Below are positions 1 through 8,437 of a stretch of DNA of 64,000 nt, one piece after another. The DNA comes from DATFWC01 sp963777755 (lineage in GTDB: Bacteria; Pseudomonadota; Alphaproteobacteria; Rhizobiales; Xanthobacteraceae), in NCBI GenBank assembly GCA_963777755.1, contig CAVZSC010000025.1, positions 1 through 64,000 on the forward strand. The letters are read 5' to 3'. A program made the position numbers and the translations under genes. Under the pieces are notes generated by a model. That model was not told where the DNA came from. It saw only the letters and a program-made list of their open reading frames with translations, and did no database searches. How positions within the stretch are numbered: position 1 is the stretch's first letter; every line of letters starts with the position of its first letter.

Positions 1-202
1 GGCTACTAAGGACATTCGCCAAATTAACTGCTTCGATTGGCGGCTGATCGCGGGCGGATGGTGTAGTTCCATTCAGGATGGAACGCGTCGCCCTGGATGT
101 CGAGTGAACCGGCTGCTGGCTCAGACGGCCCGCAGCGCATTGATGCATTGCCTGATGGAGTATGTTATCGGGGCGGACAAGCGTGATAGAGTGAGGTTTT
201 AG

Positions 203-689
203 GTGGAGCGTATAGCTTGGAAGGGCTTGCTAGCCCGAGGCAGCCTCATTGCCGCCGTCTCGGTCATCGTTGGCGTTGGCACGCTGACGCCGCTGATCAA
301 ATATTCTCCACCTGCAAGCGCGCCCGCGGTTTTTGCACCACCGCCGGTGACGAACCAGAGCGTGTCCTCAACCCTGATTGCGGCTCCGATTGCCAAACAG
401 CCGTTGCCGACTTCTCCTCTAACCAGGTGAAGGTCAGCACTACGGCCGACGAAGCCATGCCTGCCGTGCACTCCGAACAACCGCGGCCGACGGCAACCCA
501 ACCCTTGAGCGATGAAAGCTCGCCCGCAGCGTCACAGTCCGCTGTGCAATCCGCGCCTCCGATCATCGCCGCGACTGAGCATGTAAGACTGCGAAGAGCG
601 CGCGCGCGAAGCGGAGCGCCAAGACCCGAAAGCACGCGCGCCATCGTGCACCGCCCTTTTCCTACACCCGGCAGATTGCGTGGCACTGA
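203..689 (+). pseudogene. Decayed gene for a small secreted basic protein
   Basis: Three reading frames join into one plausible protein. The first frame gives a hydrophobic, signal-like N-terminus (MERIAWKGLLARGSLIAAVS) up to about 430. The second carries a Ser/Ala/Pro-rich middle to about 582. The third gives a Lys/Arg/His-rich tail (KTAKSARAKRSAKTRKHARH) that ends at the stop at 687-689. Two frameshifts are therefore needed, which suggests a broken gene. Small secreted proteins with a basic, Pro-rich tail are common in rhizobia, but I do not recognise a named family. It lies in the decayed island left of tRNA-Arg. The joining of frames is inference. Confidence 0.4.
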
Positions 690-869
690 TGAGCCGCAGG
701 GTCGAACCGTGAGCGCAAAGACGACCCATCCAAACAGGCTACTCGCATGATAAGGCTGGCGGTCGTCACGGTCGTTCTCTACTGGCGCCGCCTGCCTGGG
801 CCGAGCCTCTGCCGGTGCGCAAGATCGGTCAGTGCCTGTGGAAAATCGCGCTCCGAGGGTTTTGATTGA

Positions 870-954
870 AAATCAAGAAATCAAACTACCCAGAGACGAA
901 CCACAATGTAGTACATCCCACATGCCCCCAGCACGCAGCTTGATTTCTTGATTT
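870..954. repeat. 18-bp inverted repeat, 49-bp spacer
   Basis: Arms at 870-887 (AAATCAAGAAATCAAACT) and 937-954 are reverse complements with one mismatch. They lie just left of the IS110-type remnant. They could be ends of a small mobile element or a hairpin; nothing in the spacer codes for a recognisable protein. A related 18-mer occurs at 6533-6550. Confidence 0.5.
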
Positions 955-957
955 GTT

Positions 958-1092
958 TTAAAAATACAGCAAGCCACCACGCACCGGAAGCACGATGGCG
1001 CCGCGCTGATCTTGGCCTACGACGTGGAACGAGTTCTTGCCGATATCGATCCCGATCACGGCGGCGATCGCAGTATTGAGCTTGCAGGACAT
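958..1092 (-). pseudogene. IS110-type transposase, N-terminal remnant
   Basis: Starting from the ATG at 1092 the minus strand reads MSCKLNTAIAAV followed by IGIDIGKNSFHVVG, the first Asp-containing block of the DEDD (RuvC-like) catalytic domain of IS110-family transposases. The similarity stops after about 37 residues and the frame closes at 958, against roughly 320-400 residues for an intact enzyme. The element is therefore dead. The non-coding sequence just upstream (1093 to about 1270) looks like the IS end region that precedes the transposase in this family. Confidence 0.75.
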
Positions 1093-1396
1093 GGCGTGCT
1101 CCTTGTCTTCGCTGCCCCTTGCAAGCTTCGCTTGCTGGCGGGGCGGGAGCACGGCCGGACCATCCCATTAGCGGCCTATCTTGGGCTGGCGCTGACTGCT
1201 GCGACGGGCACGGCAGCAAATTCAGGAGAATCCGCAACCTATTCGGGTAAGGCGCCCAGGGGGTGCCGGGGGCTGACCCCTTTTTCCTGGGTCTGGTACG
1301 GAATACGGGAGGGTGTCGTGCGACCGCCGCGACCGGACCATCACGCAACGACGAAGGGCTGGTCTTGGGGCGCCCAGCCGGCAATATCCGCCGGGT
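1093..1396. other. Non-coding stretch upstream of IS110 remnant
   Basis: No convincing gene is visible on either strand. The part next to the transposase start is GC-rich with short palindromes such as GCAAGCTTCGCTTGC. It corresponds in position to the IS110 left end, which in this family lies upstream of the transposase and encodes the bridge RNA. The boundary of the IS end is not visible to me. Confidence 0.35.
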
Positions 1397-1594
1397 TCAA
1401 GATGGGACAAGTTGATGATGGCCTTGGTCAATCTGTTCTAGAAGCGCGTGAGATTCATCCAACTGTGTCGCCAGTTGGTTCCAGGTACGCGCCAAGTCGG
1501 ACAGCCTTCTCCGCAACTCTGGATTCTTAGTTTTTGATGCCCATTCGGCACAGCGACGAGCGTGAACGCGACACTCCCCTGGATTTGCCAACAT
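1397..1594 (-). CDS. Small conserved hypothetical protein (65 aa)
   Basis: The protein is charged and helical, with N-terminal MLANPGECRVHARRCAEWA and the downstream motif LARTWNQLATQLDES. It resembles a set of about 60-residue uncharacterised proteins frequent in Bradyrhizobium-type genomes (pattern 'M..NP.EC...A..CAE.A..T.dP.L...L..LA..W..LA'). A good ribosome-binding site (AAGGAG) precedes the ATG by about 7 bases. There is no signal peptide or membrane segment. The function is unknown. It lies among remnants of the island but is itself intact. Confidence 0.7.
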   Translation of the reverse strand: MLANPGECRVHARRCAEWASKTKNPELRRRLSDLARTWNQLATQLDESHALLEQIDQGHHQLVPS

Positions 1595-1615
1595 GAGTCA
1601 CAGCTCCTTAGGGCG

Positions 1616-1861
1616 CTAAGCTGCATAAATCGGATGCTTTTCCGCCGGCAGATCGAGCACGCTGACAATGCCATGCGCGACCAGGGCGCGGCCGAGATCA
1701 CGCCGTCCGGCCCGTGGCTGGATCCCGACCGAGTTGTAGACGATATGCAGAGTGTGGCGGACGGCATGAGGGGTGATCCCCAGCTCGTGGCCAATCTCTC
1801 GGCCGGATAGCGCGAGGATCGCTGCAGCGCGTTCGCGCGGCGATAGGATTGGTCTGGGCAT
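1616..1861 (-). CDS. LuxR-type HTH domain protein
   Basis: A short protein of about 81 residues consisting almost entirely of a LuxR/GerE-type DNA-binding helix-turn-helix. LSPRERAAAILALSGREIGHE is the typical start of the domain (written here past its usual 'LT.RE..VL.L...G.s..EIA' form), followed by LGITPHAVRHTL as the recognition helix. No receiver or ligand domain is present, so it would act as a stand-alone regulator or is a remnant of a larger one. I chose the second ATG (MPRPIL) because GAAGGA lies about 8 bases upstream; the ATG 9 bases earlier overlaps that site. Confidence 0.65.
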   Translation of the reverse strand: MPRPILSPRERAAAILALSGREIGHELGITPHAVRHTLHIVYNSVGIQPRAGRRDLGRALVAHGIVSVLDLPAEKHPIYAA

Positions 1862-2147
1862 AGGCCACATCCTTCGCTAGGTGCGCCGGCCGGGTGATGG
1901 GTACCCCGACGCCCTGACCGTCGCGCGGCCGGGGGGAGGTGGACCGCCCCGCGCCGTTTGCTCTAACGCTAACCGGTGCGGTACTGTTCCTTGGCTTTTT
2001 CATTTCGGCGCCCGGTGTCACGCGTGACCGGTAGCCAAGCCCTCGAGGCTACAACATTGGGTCGAAATCGTCTCTCCAACGAGCCAGCGTTCTTTTGGCG
2101 GTCGCGAATTTCCGATTTGATTGGCCGCCCCACTAGGAGGAAGCCAC

Positions 2148-2408
2148 ATGGAAGATCAAGCAATCGGCTGGATCGCAGCAATCATCATTGGCGGAATCGC
2201 TGGCTGGCTCGCCGAGCAGTTCATGAAGAGCCAAATGGGAATTCTGATGAACATCCTACTTGGCATCGTAGGGGCCGCTGTCGCTAGTTGGCTGTTCGGC
2301 CTGCTCGGTATCAGGTTCGGCCCCGGTTGGCTCGGCTATCTGATTGCCGGCTTCATTGGGGCAGTCATCCTCATTTTCGTCGTACGGGCGATCCGAGGAC
2401 GTACTTGA
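2148..2408 (+). CDS. GlsB/YeaQ/YmgE family membrane protein
   Basis: An 86-residue protein with three hydrophobic, glycine-rich segments (around residues 6-22, 29-52 and 58-80), typical of the transglycosylase-associated/GlsB/YeaQ family, small inner-membrane proteins often induced by stress. Family hallmarks are the N-terminal IIGGIAGWLAE and the later LIAGFIGAVILI. The start is set by a strong AGGAGG site 7 bases before the ATG; an upstream in-frame codon at 2121 would place that site inside the gene. It stands alone, followed by a 236-base gap before the XRE regulator. The molecular function of the family is uncertain. Confidence 0.9.
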   Translation: MEDQAIGWIAAIIIGGIAGWLAEQFMKSQMGILMNILLGIVGAAVASWLFGLLGIRFGPGWLGYLIAGFIGAVILIFVVRAIRGRT

Positions 2409-2644
2409 TCGAGGGGTCGCGGGAAGCCCGGCTCACGCCGAGCTAGGCTTCGGCCCTTCTTAGGCTCGCGTACCGCTTCTGCGACATCCCGACCGTGGCG
2501 ATGAATGTCCGCAGGTCGGGGGTAAAGCGGACTCGATGCGGACGACGCTTTTGGGCCGTTCATGACCCTGGCTGTGTGAAAACGCTGCGCCCTCGGGAGC
2601 GACTAGAGGGAGCAGCCGCTGCCTGACGGTCCAGGAGGATGGCC

Positions 2645-3049
2645 ATGTCTATCAAGTCTCCAGACCCAGTCGACGTCCAGGTCGGCAGCCGCATCCGCCT
2701 CTTCAGACTAGAGGCGCAGATGTCGCAGACGGACTTGGCCGAGCAACTCGGCGTCACGTTCCAGCAAGTGCAGAAATACGAGAAGGGCGTGAACCGCGTC
2801 GGCGCCGGGCGGCTCACGAAGATTGCTGCGGCGCTAAGGGTGCCGGTTTCCGAGCTTCTAGGCGACGACGGCGCAGAACAGAGTAACCGCCGCGCTGTCG
2901 CCGAAGCGCGTTCGCCGCTGAAACTGCTCACGCCGCCGGGCGCTCTAAGGCTTCTAAGGGCCTACGCGCGGATCGATAACGGACATCAACGGCGGAACAT
3001 CGTCGCGCTGGTCGAGCGCATTGCCTCGGGGCCGGGCAAGTCCGAGTAG
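2645..3049 (+). CDS. XRE-family transcriptional regulator
   Basis: A 134-residue protein with one Cro/C1-type helix-turn-helix at about residues 14-70. Key blocks are VGSRIRLFRLEAQMSQTDLA, LGVTFQQVQKYEKG and RVGAGRLTKIAAAL. The C-terminal part is a helical tail with RIDNGHQRRNIVALVE, seen in a common rhizobial XRE group. It probably binds DNA as a dimer in the cytoplasm; its target is unknown. Two ATGs lie at 2639 and 2645. The AGGAGG at 2633-2638 abuts the first and is well spaced for the second, so I chose 2645. Confidence 0.85.
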   Translation: MSIKSPDPVDVQVGSRIRLFRLEAQMSQTDLAEQLGVTFQQVQKYEKGVNRVGAGRLTKIAAALRVPVSELLGDDGAEQSNRRAVAEARSPLKLLTPPGALRLLRAYARIDNGHQRRNIVALVERIASGPGKSE

Positions 3050-3056
3050 ACGGCCG

Positions 3057-3146
3057 TCATTTGAGACCGAGGATCAGCCACAGACCCGCGCTGACCGTCA
3101 GCCCTGCGCCCATTATGGCGAGTGCCGTGGTCCACTTGGTCATCAT
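3057..3146 (-). CDS. 29-residue single-span membrane peptide
   Basis: A very short ORF on the strand opposite the XRE gene, tail to tail with it. It starts MMTKWTTALAIMGAG, continues as a hydrophobic helix LTVSAGLWLILGLK and stops, so almost the whole peptide is one membrane segment with a Lys at each end. A weak AGGG lies 5 bases before the ATG. It has the form of the small membrane proteins often missed in rhizobial genomes. No function can be given. Confidence 0.5.
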   Translation of the reverse strand: MMTKWTTALAIMGAGLTVSAGLWLILGLK

Positions 3147-3215
3147 ACGCCCTATGGCTCATCGGCAATGCGAAGCCGGGCCGCGGCGTGCTGCCGGGCC
3201 GAACGACGCCTGCGC

Positions 3216-3344
3216 CTACTCGATCTCCTCATCGGCGCGCGCGAGCAGCATCGGGCTTTCGGGTCGGGCCAGTTCTACCGTACCGCGCGCGAGCGCTAGC
3301 CTCTGCCAGAGCGATGCGAGGACTGTTACCTCTTCGTTCGCCAC
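3216..3344 (-). CDS. Possible 42-residue small protein
   Basis: A GTG-started frame giving VANEEVTVLASLWQRLALAR and a tail LLARADEEIE. The composition is protein-like (amphipathic, acidic end) and a GCTGAG lies just upstream. It sits directly downstream of the intrinsic terminator at 3380-3415, so it would need its own promoter. A longer in-frame extension to 3467 reads through the terminator and is unlikely. Weakly supported. Confidence 0.25.
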   Translation of the reverse strand: MANEEVTVLASLWQRLALARGTVELARPESPMLLARADEEIE

Positions 3345-3379
3345 CTCAGCGTGATCTCGCCCTTGCTCTGCTGAGAACG

Positions 3380-3415
3380 AAAAAGACCCCAGCCACCGGA
3401 GTGAAGGCCGGGGTC
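3380..3415 (-). terminator. Intrinsic terminator (minus strand)
   Basis: On the minus strand GACCCCGGCC pairs with GGCTGGGGTC (ten pairs with one mismatch, 11-base loop), followed by TTTTT. No annotated gene ends just upstream, so it may close a short RNA starting near 3484, where a minus-strand TATAGT is seen. Confidence 0.6.
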
Positions 3416-3646
3416 CTGGCCGAGAGAGGGGGGCATCGGCTGGGAAGCTGAAATCCCACTCGGCCAACGGACAGCTTACGTCTACTATAGGTGTGAGTCC
3501 AGGGGTTGCATGTCATGCCGCTGGTCCTCCGCTAGACATGTACGCGCCCTGGGCTACCGGGTGCGGGTACGAAGAACCCCGCGCGGCTGCTTCCGTGCTA
3601 TCATGCGAGATCATCAGAGAGGGATCCTCGGCTTGGGGCGATCAGT

Positions 3647-4032
3647 ATGAGGCGACGCGAGTTCATCACCTTGTCCGAGACAGGTGTTTCATCTCTCATT
3701 GGCACGGGGGGGTTCGTGGGCGCCTCCGCCTTCTTAAACATCCGGCGTGCCCAATTGGTCCAACTTGCGACGTTCCACCGGCTGCCTGCGACTTTCGGAT
3801 TGCGTGAAGCTGCGGAGGTCGGTGCGCTAATGAGCTATGGACCCAGTATTTTGGACGCCTATCGTCAGTGGGGTATCTATGCGGTACAAATTTCAAGGGC
3901 GCCAAACCTGCGGACCTGCCAGTGATGCAGGCGTCGAAGTTTGAGCTAGTCATCAATCTCGCCACAGCAAGACTGCTCGGTCTCAGCATTCCTCCGACAC
4001 TGCTCGCACTCGCCGACGAGGTGATTGAATGA
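3647..4032 (+). pseudogene. ABC substrate-binding protein, internally deleted
   Basis: The N-terminus MRRREFITL is the signal start of the ABC_sub_bind (PF04392) periplasmic proteins. After about 37 residues it jumps to the C-terminal block of the same family (LPATFGLREAAEVG, LMSYGPSILDAYRQWGIYA). Then a frameshift near 3890 moves the end (KGAKPADLPVMQASKFELV, LLALADEVIE) into another frame. So the middle of a protein of about 325 residues has been deleted and the tail is out of frame. The stop at 4030-4032 overlaps the ATG of the next copy. Confidence 0.8.
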
Positions 4033-4562
4033 GGCGGCGCGCGTTCATCACCCTGCTCGGCAGTGCGGCGGCGTGGCCGCTTGCGGCGCGCGGGCAGCAG
4101 GCCGCGATGCCGGTGATCGGCTTCCTTAACAGCGCGTCACCCGAACCGTACGCGCACTTGGTGGCCGTGTTCCGCCAGGGCCTGAACGAGGCTGGTTTTG
4201 TCGAGGGTCGGAACGTTGCGATCGAATACCGCTGGGCGGAAGGTCACAATGATCGGTTGCCGGTGTTAGCGGACGATTTGGTTCGCCGGCAAGTTACCGT
4301 GATTGCCGTGCCCGGCTCCACCCCGGGCGCGCTGGCGGCCAAAGCCGCGACCACGACAATTCCAATAGTGTTCGCGATGGCGTCCGACCCCGTCAGGCTT
4401 GGCCTTGTTACCAGCCTCAACCGGCCAGGCGGTAACGTCACGGGCGTGACGCTATTAGGAGCCGAGCTTGCGCCGAAACAGCTGGAGCTGCTGCACGACT
4501 TGGTGCCTTCAGCCACCATAATGGCCTTGCTTGTCAATCCGACCAGTCCCGCTCTTGCGTGA
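4029..4562 (+). pseudogene. ABC substrate-binding protein, C-terminal half lost
   Basis: A second PF04392-type gene with start MRRRAFITLLGSAAAWPLAA (signal peptide) and normal N-terminal lobe motifs: VIGFLNSASPEPYAHLV, FRQGLNEAGFVEGRN, VFAMASDPVRLGLVTSLNRP, GGNVTGVTLLGAELAPKQLE. It stops after 177 residues at NPTSPALA, about half of the usual length, and no continuation is found in the other frames. Its ATG overlaps the stop of the preceding deleted copy. A periplasmic binding protein without its second lobe would not work, so I call it a pseudogene. Confidence 0.8.
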
Positions 4563-4727
4563 TCGCTGGCGACGGGGTTGCGAAGCGTACACAGCAATGT
4601 ATGGGGTGTGGGATTGAGCCACGAAAGGCCAGACATTGCAGGGGCCAAGGGTATTTAGCAGAAATGCGCCTTTGGGCTTGCCCGGGGATGCAGGACGCGC
4701 GAACTTCAGCAACCTGAGGAGTTGATC

Positions 4728-5154
4728 ATGCGCCAGTTCTTGTTCGTCATCGGCTTTTTTGTCGCTGCGATTGCGCCAACATTCGCGCAGAAGGCCGAGA
4801 TCGACGCTGCAAACGCGAGGTGGATGGAGCTATTTAACAAAGGTGATTTCGCCGGAATCGGGTCTCTTTATATGGAAGACGCGGTCGCATTGCCTCCTGG
4901 CAAACCCATAGTGAAGGGAAGGGCGGCGATCGAGGCTATGTGGAAGGAGATGGCGGAGCAGGTCACCGATCCGAAGGTGACAGCTCTGGACGTCAAACAG
5001 CTGGGTCCATCAGCAGCAAGAGAAATCGGGACCTATGTCATGAAGACGAAAGACCCAACACCCAAGGAGATCAGCGGCAAATATATGGTCGTGTGGGGAG
5101 AAGGTCGGAAGTGAGTGGAAGCTCGCCGTCGATATCTGGAACGACGGGAAGTAG
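4728..5154 (+). pseudogene. Exported SnoaL-like protein with 3' frameshift
   Basis: A DUF4440/SnoaL-like (NTF2 fold) protein with signal peptide (FLFVIGFFVAAIAPTFA) and family motifs WMELFNKGDFAGIGSLY, EDAVALPPG, VKGRAAIEAMW and GKYMVVW. The frame then closes early as GEGRK at 5114. Removing one G from the run at 5095-5098 restores the expected end EKVGSEWKLAVDIWNDGK with a stop at 5152-5154. The ATG at 4728 is favoured over TTG at 4722 because GAGGA lies 7 bases upstream. The one-base change may be real decay or a sequence error. Confidence 0.7.
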
Positions 5155-5321
5155 AGCTGACGTCGCGAGGCGTAGCGACCGACTATGTCCCTGCGCCGGT
5201 AACAGGCGTGGCCCTTCCTTAGCAGGAAGACTATATAAGTCGACCGATCGCGTGTACGGCTCATGCGGTAAAGTTCGACGCGAGCCAGCAGTAAACTGCG
5301 CTACATCAAGAAGGGGAGGTC

Positions 5322-6186
5322 ATGCTTAATCCAACTGAATTGCTGGCCGACGCCTTGGGCAAGCAACTGGCTGCCGCCTACACACGCGCTTTCAGCGCCC
5401 GAGAGCCACGCTACACCGAGGTCATTGCCGAGGCAGCCAAACTTATTCTGGAGCGCATCGGATCCAGCGATGCGCTCTATCACTCTGCCGAGCATACCGC
5501 CATGGTCGCGCTCGTCGGTCAGGACATCCTGCGCGGCGAGCGTCTCCGCCGCGACGTTACCGCGGAGGACTGGTTGCATTTCACCCTGGCAACCCTGATG
5601 CACGATGTCGGTTACGTACGGGGTATCTGCCGGGAGATCGTCGGGATGCCTATGTGATCGACGCCACGGGCAAGACCGTTCGCCGCCACGCGGCGCCTCC
5701 GACGCCTTCCTCGCGCCTTGGCATGTCGAACGCTCGAAAATCGCGGTTCGCGAACGTTTCGGAGGCCACCCTTTCATCGACTCGGATCGTATCTGTGGTG
5801 CGATCGAGCTGACTCGATTTCCGGTGCCCGCGGACGAGGACTACGCGGAGACCGACACCGAGGCAGGTCTGCTGCGAGCCGCGGATCTCATCGGCCAGCT
5901 CGCCGATCCGTTCTACCAACGAAAGCTCAACGCCCTGTTTTACGAATTCGAGGAAATCGGATGCAACGCGCAATTCGGTTATGCCAGCCCGGCCGACGTC
6001 GCCGACCAATACCCGAGCTTCTTCTGGAGCAGGGTCGAGCCCTTCATCGGCGACGCGCTCGGCTATCTGGAGCTGACGGTGGAAGGTCGGCAATGGATCG
6101 CCAATCTCTATAGCAATGTGTTCGTGGTGGAGCACGGGCGTCGCCGTATAGGGCCACACAGCGAGCGACAAGGCGAAAGCTCCTGA
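5322..6186 (+). pseudogene. HD-domain phosphohydrolase, two frameshifts
   Basis: The N-terminal frame has YHSAEHTAMVALVGQDIL and LATLMHDVGYVRGIC, matching the HD superfamily metal-binding pattern (H...HD). After about 5630 the sequence continues in a second frame (PGDRRDAYVIDATGKTV). Near 5690 it moves to a third (RGASDAFLAPWHVERSKIAV, LLRAADLIGQLADPFYQRKL, VEHGRRRIG). Both shifts are consistent with single-base loss in C-rich spots. An intact version would be a cytoplasmic metal-dependent hydrolase of about 280 residues. Substrate unknown. Confidence 0.75.
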
Positions 6187-6355
6187 AATCGCACGGCGAC
6201 GGATGAGCAAGACCGATTTAAAATCAAATATTCAAGTTCTCCGGCTCCCAATCCATCGAGTTCTCCATAAGCACATTGCGACTGCGATCCGAGCTGACGC
6301 GAATTCGAGCGGCGCGGCACGGCCCGCGGTTTCGATCAGCCGCGCGATACGCACG

Positions 6356-6511
6356 ATGAACGCACACGGTGGAAAACGGCCGGGCGCTGGGCGCCCCACG
6401 GGAGCGGCCAGCCGTGCAAACGGCCAGGTGCGGCAGGAAGCAGCCGCAACCGGTGAGCTGCCGCTCGCATTAGGGCGCCTACTTCGATTGCTGGCGCTAT
6501 GCGCGCGGTGA
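6356..6511 (+). pseudogene. Fragment resembling a phage small protein (GKRPGAGRP motif)
   Basis: Starts MNAHGGKRPGAGRPTGAASR and continues with EAAATGELPL. The basic GGKRPGAGRP start and the following helix resemble small phage or terminase-like proteins that usually continue with a '...Y.L.VMRD...' segment. Here the frame runs into unrelated sequence and stops after 51 residues. It lies between the HD pseudogene and the integrase, which fits a phage-related remnant. The family assignment is weak. Confidence 0.35.
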
Positions 6512-6540
6512 TGGCCTTGCCGTAGGTTAATTAAATCAAG

Positions 6541-6814
6541 CAATCAAGTTTGGGGAATGAAACATTAAGGCAGGCCGCTCCACCGAGGCGAGGAAAATCC
6601 TGCTCTGGTCGCGAACGCGACCACGATAACGTTGGCACTTCATTCACGACGGTTTTCCGGATGACCGGGCAAACCCCCACCAAAAACGTCGGCGGGGCGG
6701 TCGGTGCACATGCGTGCGGCAAAATCGCCACACGACAACAAAACCGCGTCCACGCCATAAAATTGCCACCATCGTATGATAGGCAAGTGCCACGAAGTTT
6801 GGAGGTGTGCCCAA
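6541..6814. other. Gene-free stretch before the integrase operon
   Basis: Nothing coding is convincing here. An 18-mer at 6533-6550 (AAATCAAGCAATCAAGTT) resembles the inverted-repeat arms at 870-954. The final 20 bases contain the ribosome-binding site (GGAGG) of the next gene. Confidence 0.4.
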
Positions 6815-7030
6815 ATGGATACCATACCCAAAGCTCCGCGGAACCGCGCTCCCCGCGGCCGGGTGACTTTTAAAGAGCGAGACCTCGCCCGCGCGATCCG
6901 CGGTACTACTCGCGCCGGTTTGAAACCCCAGCGAGTTGAAATCGAACGCAGCGGCAAGATCGTGATCATCCCTGCCGAACCAATTCGCGAGGGCAGCGAT
7001 AACCCGTGGGACAGCGTGTTTAAGCGCTGA
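6815..7030 (+). CDS. Integrase-associated small protein
   Basis: A 71-residue basic protein starting MDTIPKAPRNRAPRGRVTFK, with a core DLARAIRGTTRAGLKPQRVE and a C-terminus ending NPWDSVFKR. I recall proteins of this kind directly upstream of tyrosine integrases in rhizobial islands. It could be a small DNA-binding or excisionase-like partner, but no HTH is obvious. GGAGG lies 9 bases before the ATG. It precedes the integrase frame by 35 bases, probably in one transcript. Unlike the integrase it is intact. Confidence 0.6.
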   Translation: MDTIPKAPRNRAPRGRVTFKERDLARAIRGTTRAGLKPQRVEIERSGKIVIIPAEPIREGSDNPWDSVFKR

Positions 7031-7065
7031 ACGGGAGAACATCCGTATTTACTTTGAGCTGGGCA

Positions 7066-8176
7066 ATGGCATACTTGCGCCTGAAATACGTAAACGCTTT
7101 TGTCAACCGCAATCGCAAAAGCCAGCGGCTCCGGTACTACTTCCGTCGCTCCGGGCACAAGGCCATTCCGCTTCCGGGTTTGCCCGGCTCCGAGGAGTTT
7201 ATGGCGGCTTACGCCGCTGCTCTTGCGATAGCCACCGAGAGCGCACCGAAATCGGTGCGGACCGCATCTTACCGGGCGCTATCGACGCCTTGGTTGCTTT
7301 TTATTATCGATCCTCCGAGTGGCAATCCCTCTCGACCGATACCCAGAAGACTCGCCGCCGCTATATCGAGCGCTTTCGTAGTGAGCACGGCGACAAGGCA
7401 GTCGCAGCTTTACGACGTCACCACATCGAGGCGCTGCTGGCGGCGATTGCGAACCCCTTTGCCAAACGTCATTGGTTAAAAGCGGTCCGCGGCTTGATGC
7501 GGGCCGCCGTGCCGTCCATGCGCAAGGACGATCCAACAGCAGGCATCGCCAATATTAAACTGCGCAAGACGAAAGGACATCACACCTGGACAGAGGACGA
7601 GATAGCCCAGTACCGAGAATATTGGCCGCTTGGCACACAGCAGCGGCTAATGATGGAATTCGCCCTCGGGACTGTTTCGCGGCGCGGCGAAGTCGTCCGG
7701 CTCGGACCGCAGCACATCAGGAACGGACGTATCCGCATCGAGCGGACTATGGCAGCGCCGATGTGGACATTCCCGTATCCGCCGAATTGCAGGCGGCATG
7801 CGATGCCATGCCAAAGGCGCACCTGACTTACATCGTCACCGCGCACGGTAAACCGCGCTCGAAATATGCGCTCGGCAACGACTTCGCCAAGTGGGCGACA
7901 GAGGCCGGATTACCGGCGCGCTGCCGTCTGCACGGACTTAAGAAAAGCGGTATGACCAGGATTGCCAATGCTGGCGGCTCCGCGCACGAGCTGATGGCGA
8001 TCTCTGGCCACCGCACGCTCAGTGAGGTGCAACGCTACACCAATGACGCCGACCGAAAGAGGCTGGCCGACTCCGGCATGGCCAGGCTGAGTGGACAAAC
8101 GGAAAACACGAATTTTACAAACATCGGTGATCCCATGCACAAACATGTCGCTAACACATTGAAAACAAAAGGGTGA
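7066..8176 (+). pseudogene. Tyrosine integrase, two frameshifts
   Basis: Three frames join into a phage-type integrase of about 370 residues. The N-terminal part (MAYLRLKYVNAFVNRN, GHKAIPLPGLPGSEEFMAAY) runs to about 7250. A middle frame holds the core-binding domain (SLSTDTQKTRRRYIERFR) and the first catalytic Arg region (GTVSRRGEVVRL), to about 7750. The last frame holds LHGLKKSGMTRIA (box II), ISGHRTLSEVQRYTND (second His and the nucleophilic Tyr). The shifts look like single-base losses. The gene ends 10 bp from the 3' end of tRNA-Arg, the usual place for an integrase of a tRNA-inserted island. Probably inactive. Confidence 0.85.
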
Positions 8177-8186
8177 TCAAATGAAG

Positions 8187-8263
8187 TGGCGGTCCCGGCA
8201 GGACTCGAACCTGCGACCTTCGGTTTAGGAAACCGCTGCTCTATCCGGCTGAGCTACGGGACC
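8187..8263 (-). tRNA. tRNA-Arg (anticodon CCT)
   Basis: On the minus strand GGTCCCG...CGGGACC form the acceptor stem, followed by a discriminator G and an encoded CCA. The anticodon loop reads TTCCTAA (anticodon CCT) and the T-loop GTTCGAGTCC. The 3' end points toward the integrase pseudogene, so the tRNA 3' end is the probable attachment site of the island to the left. Confidence 0.95.
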
Positions 8264-8437
8264 GGTCTGGGGTTCAATAAGACGCCGGTGCGGCGCGCGC
8301 AATTGCTTTGCATCCGCTCGGAATTTCAGCGGCGGGCAGTCTTGAGATTAACAGAAGGGAGCGCCATCCGTGCACGTGAGCCGCGCCACCGCGAGATGCC
8401 AGCGGATCGCCCGTTCGCAACACGGCATTGCCGGTTC

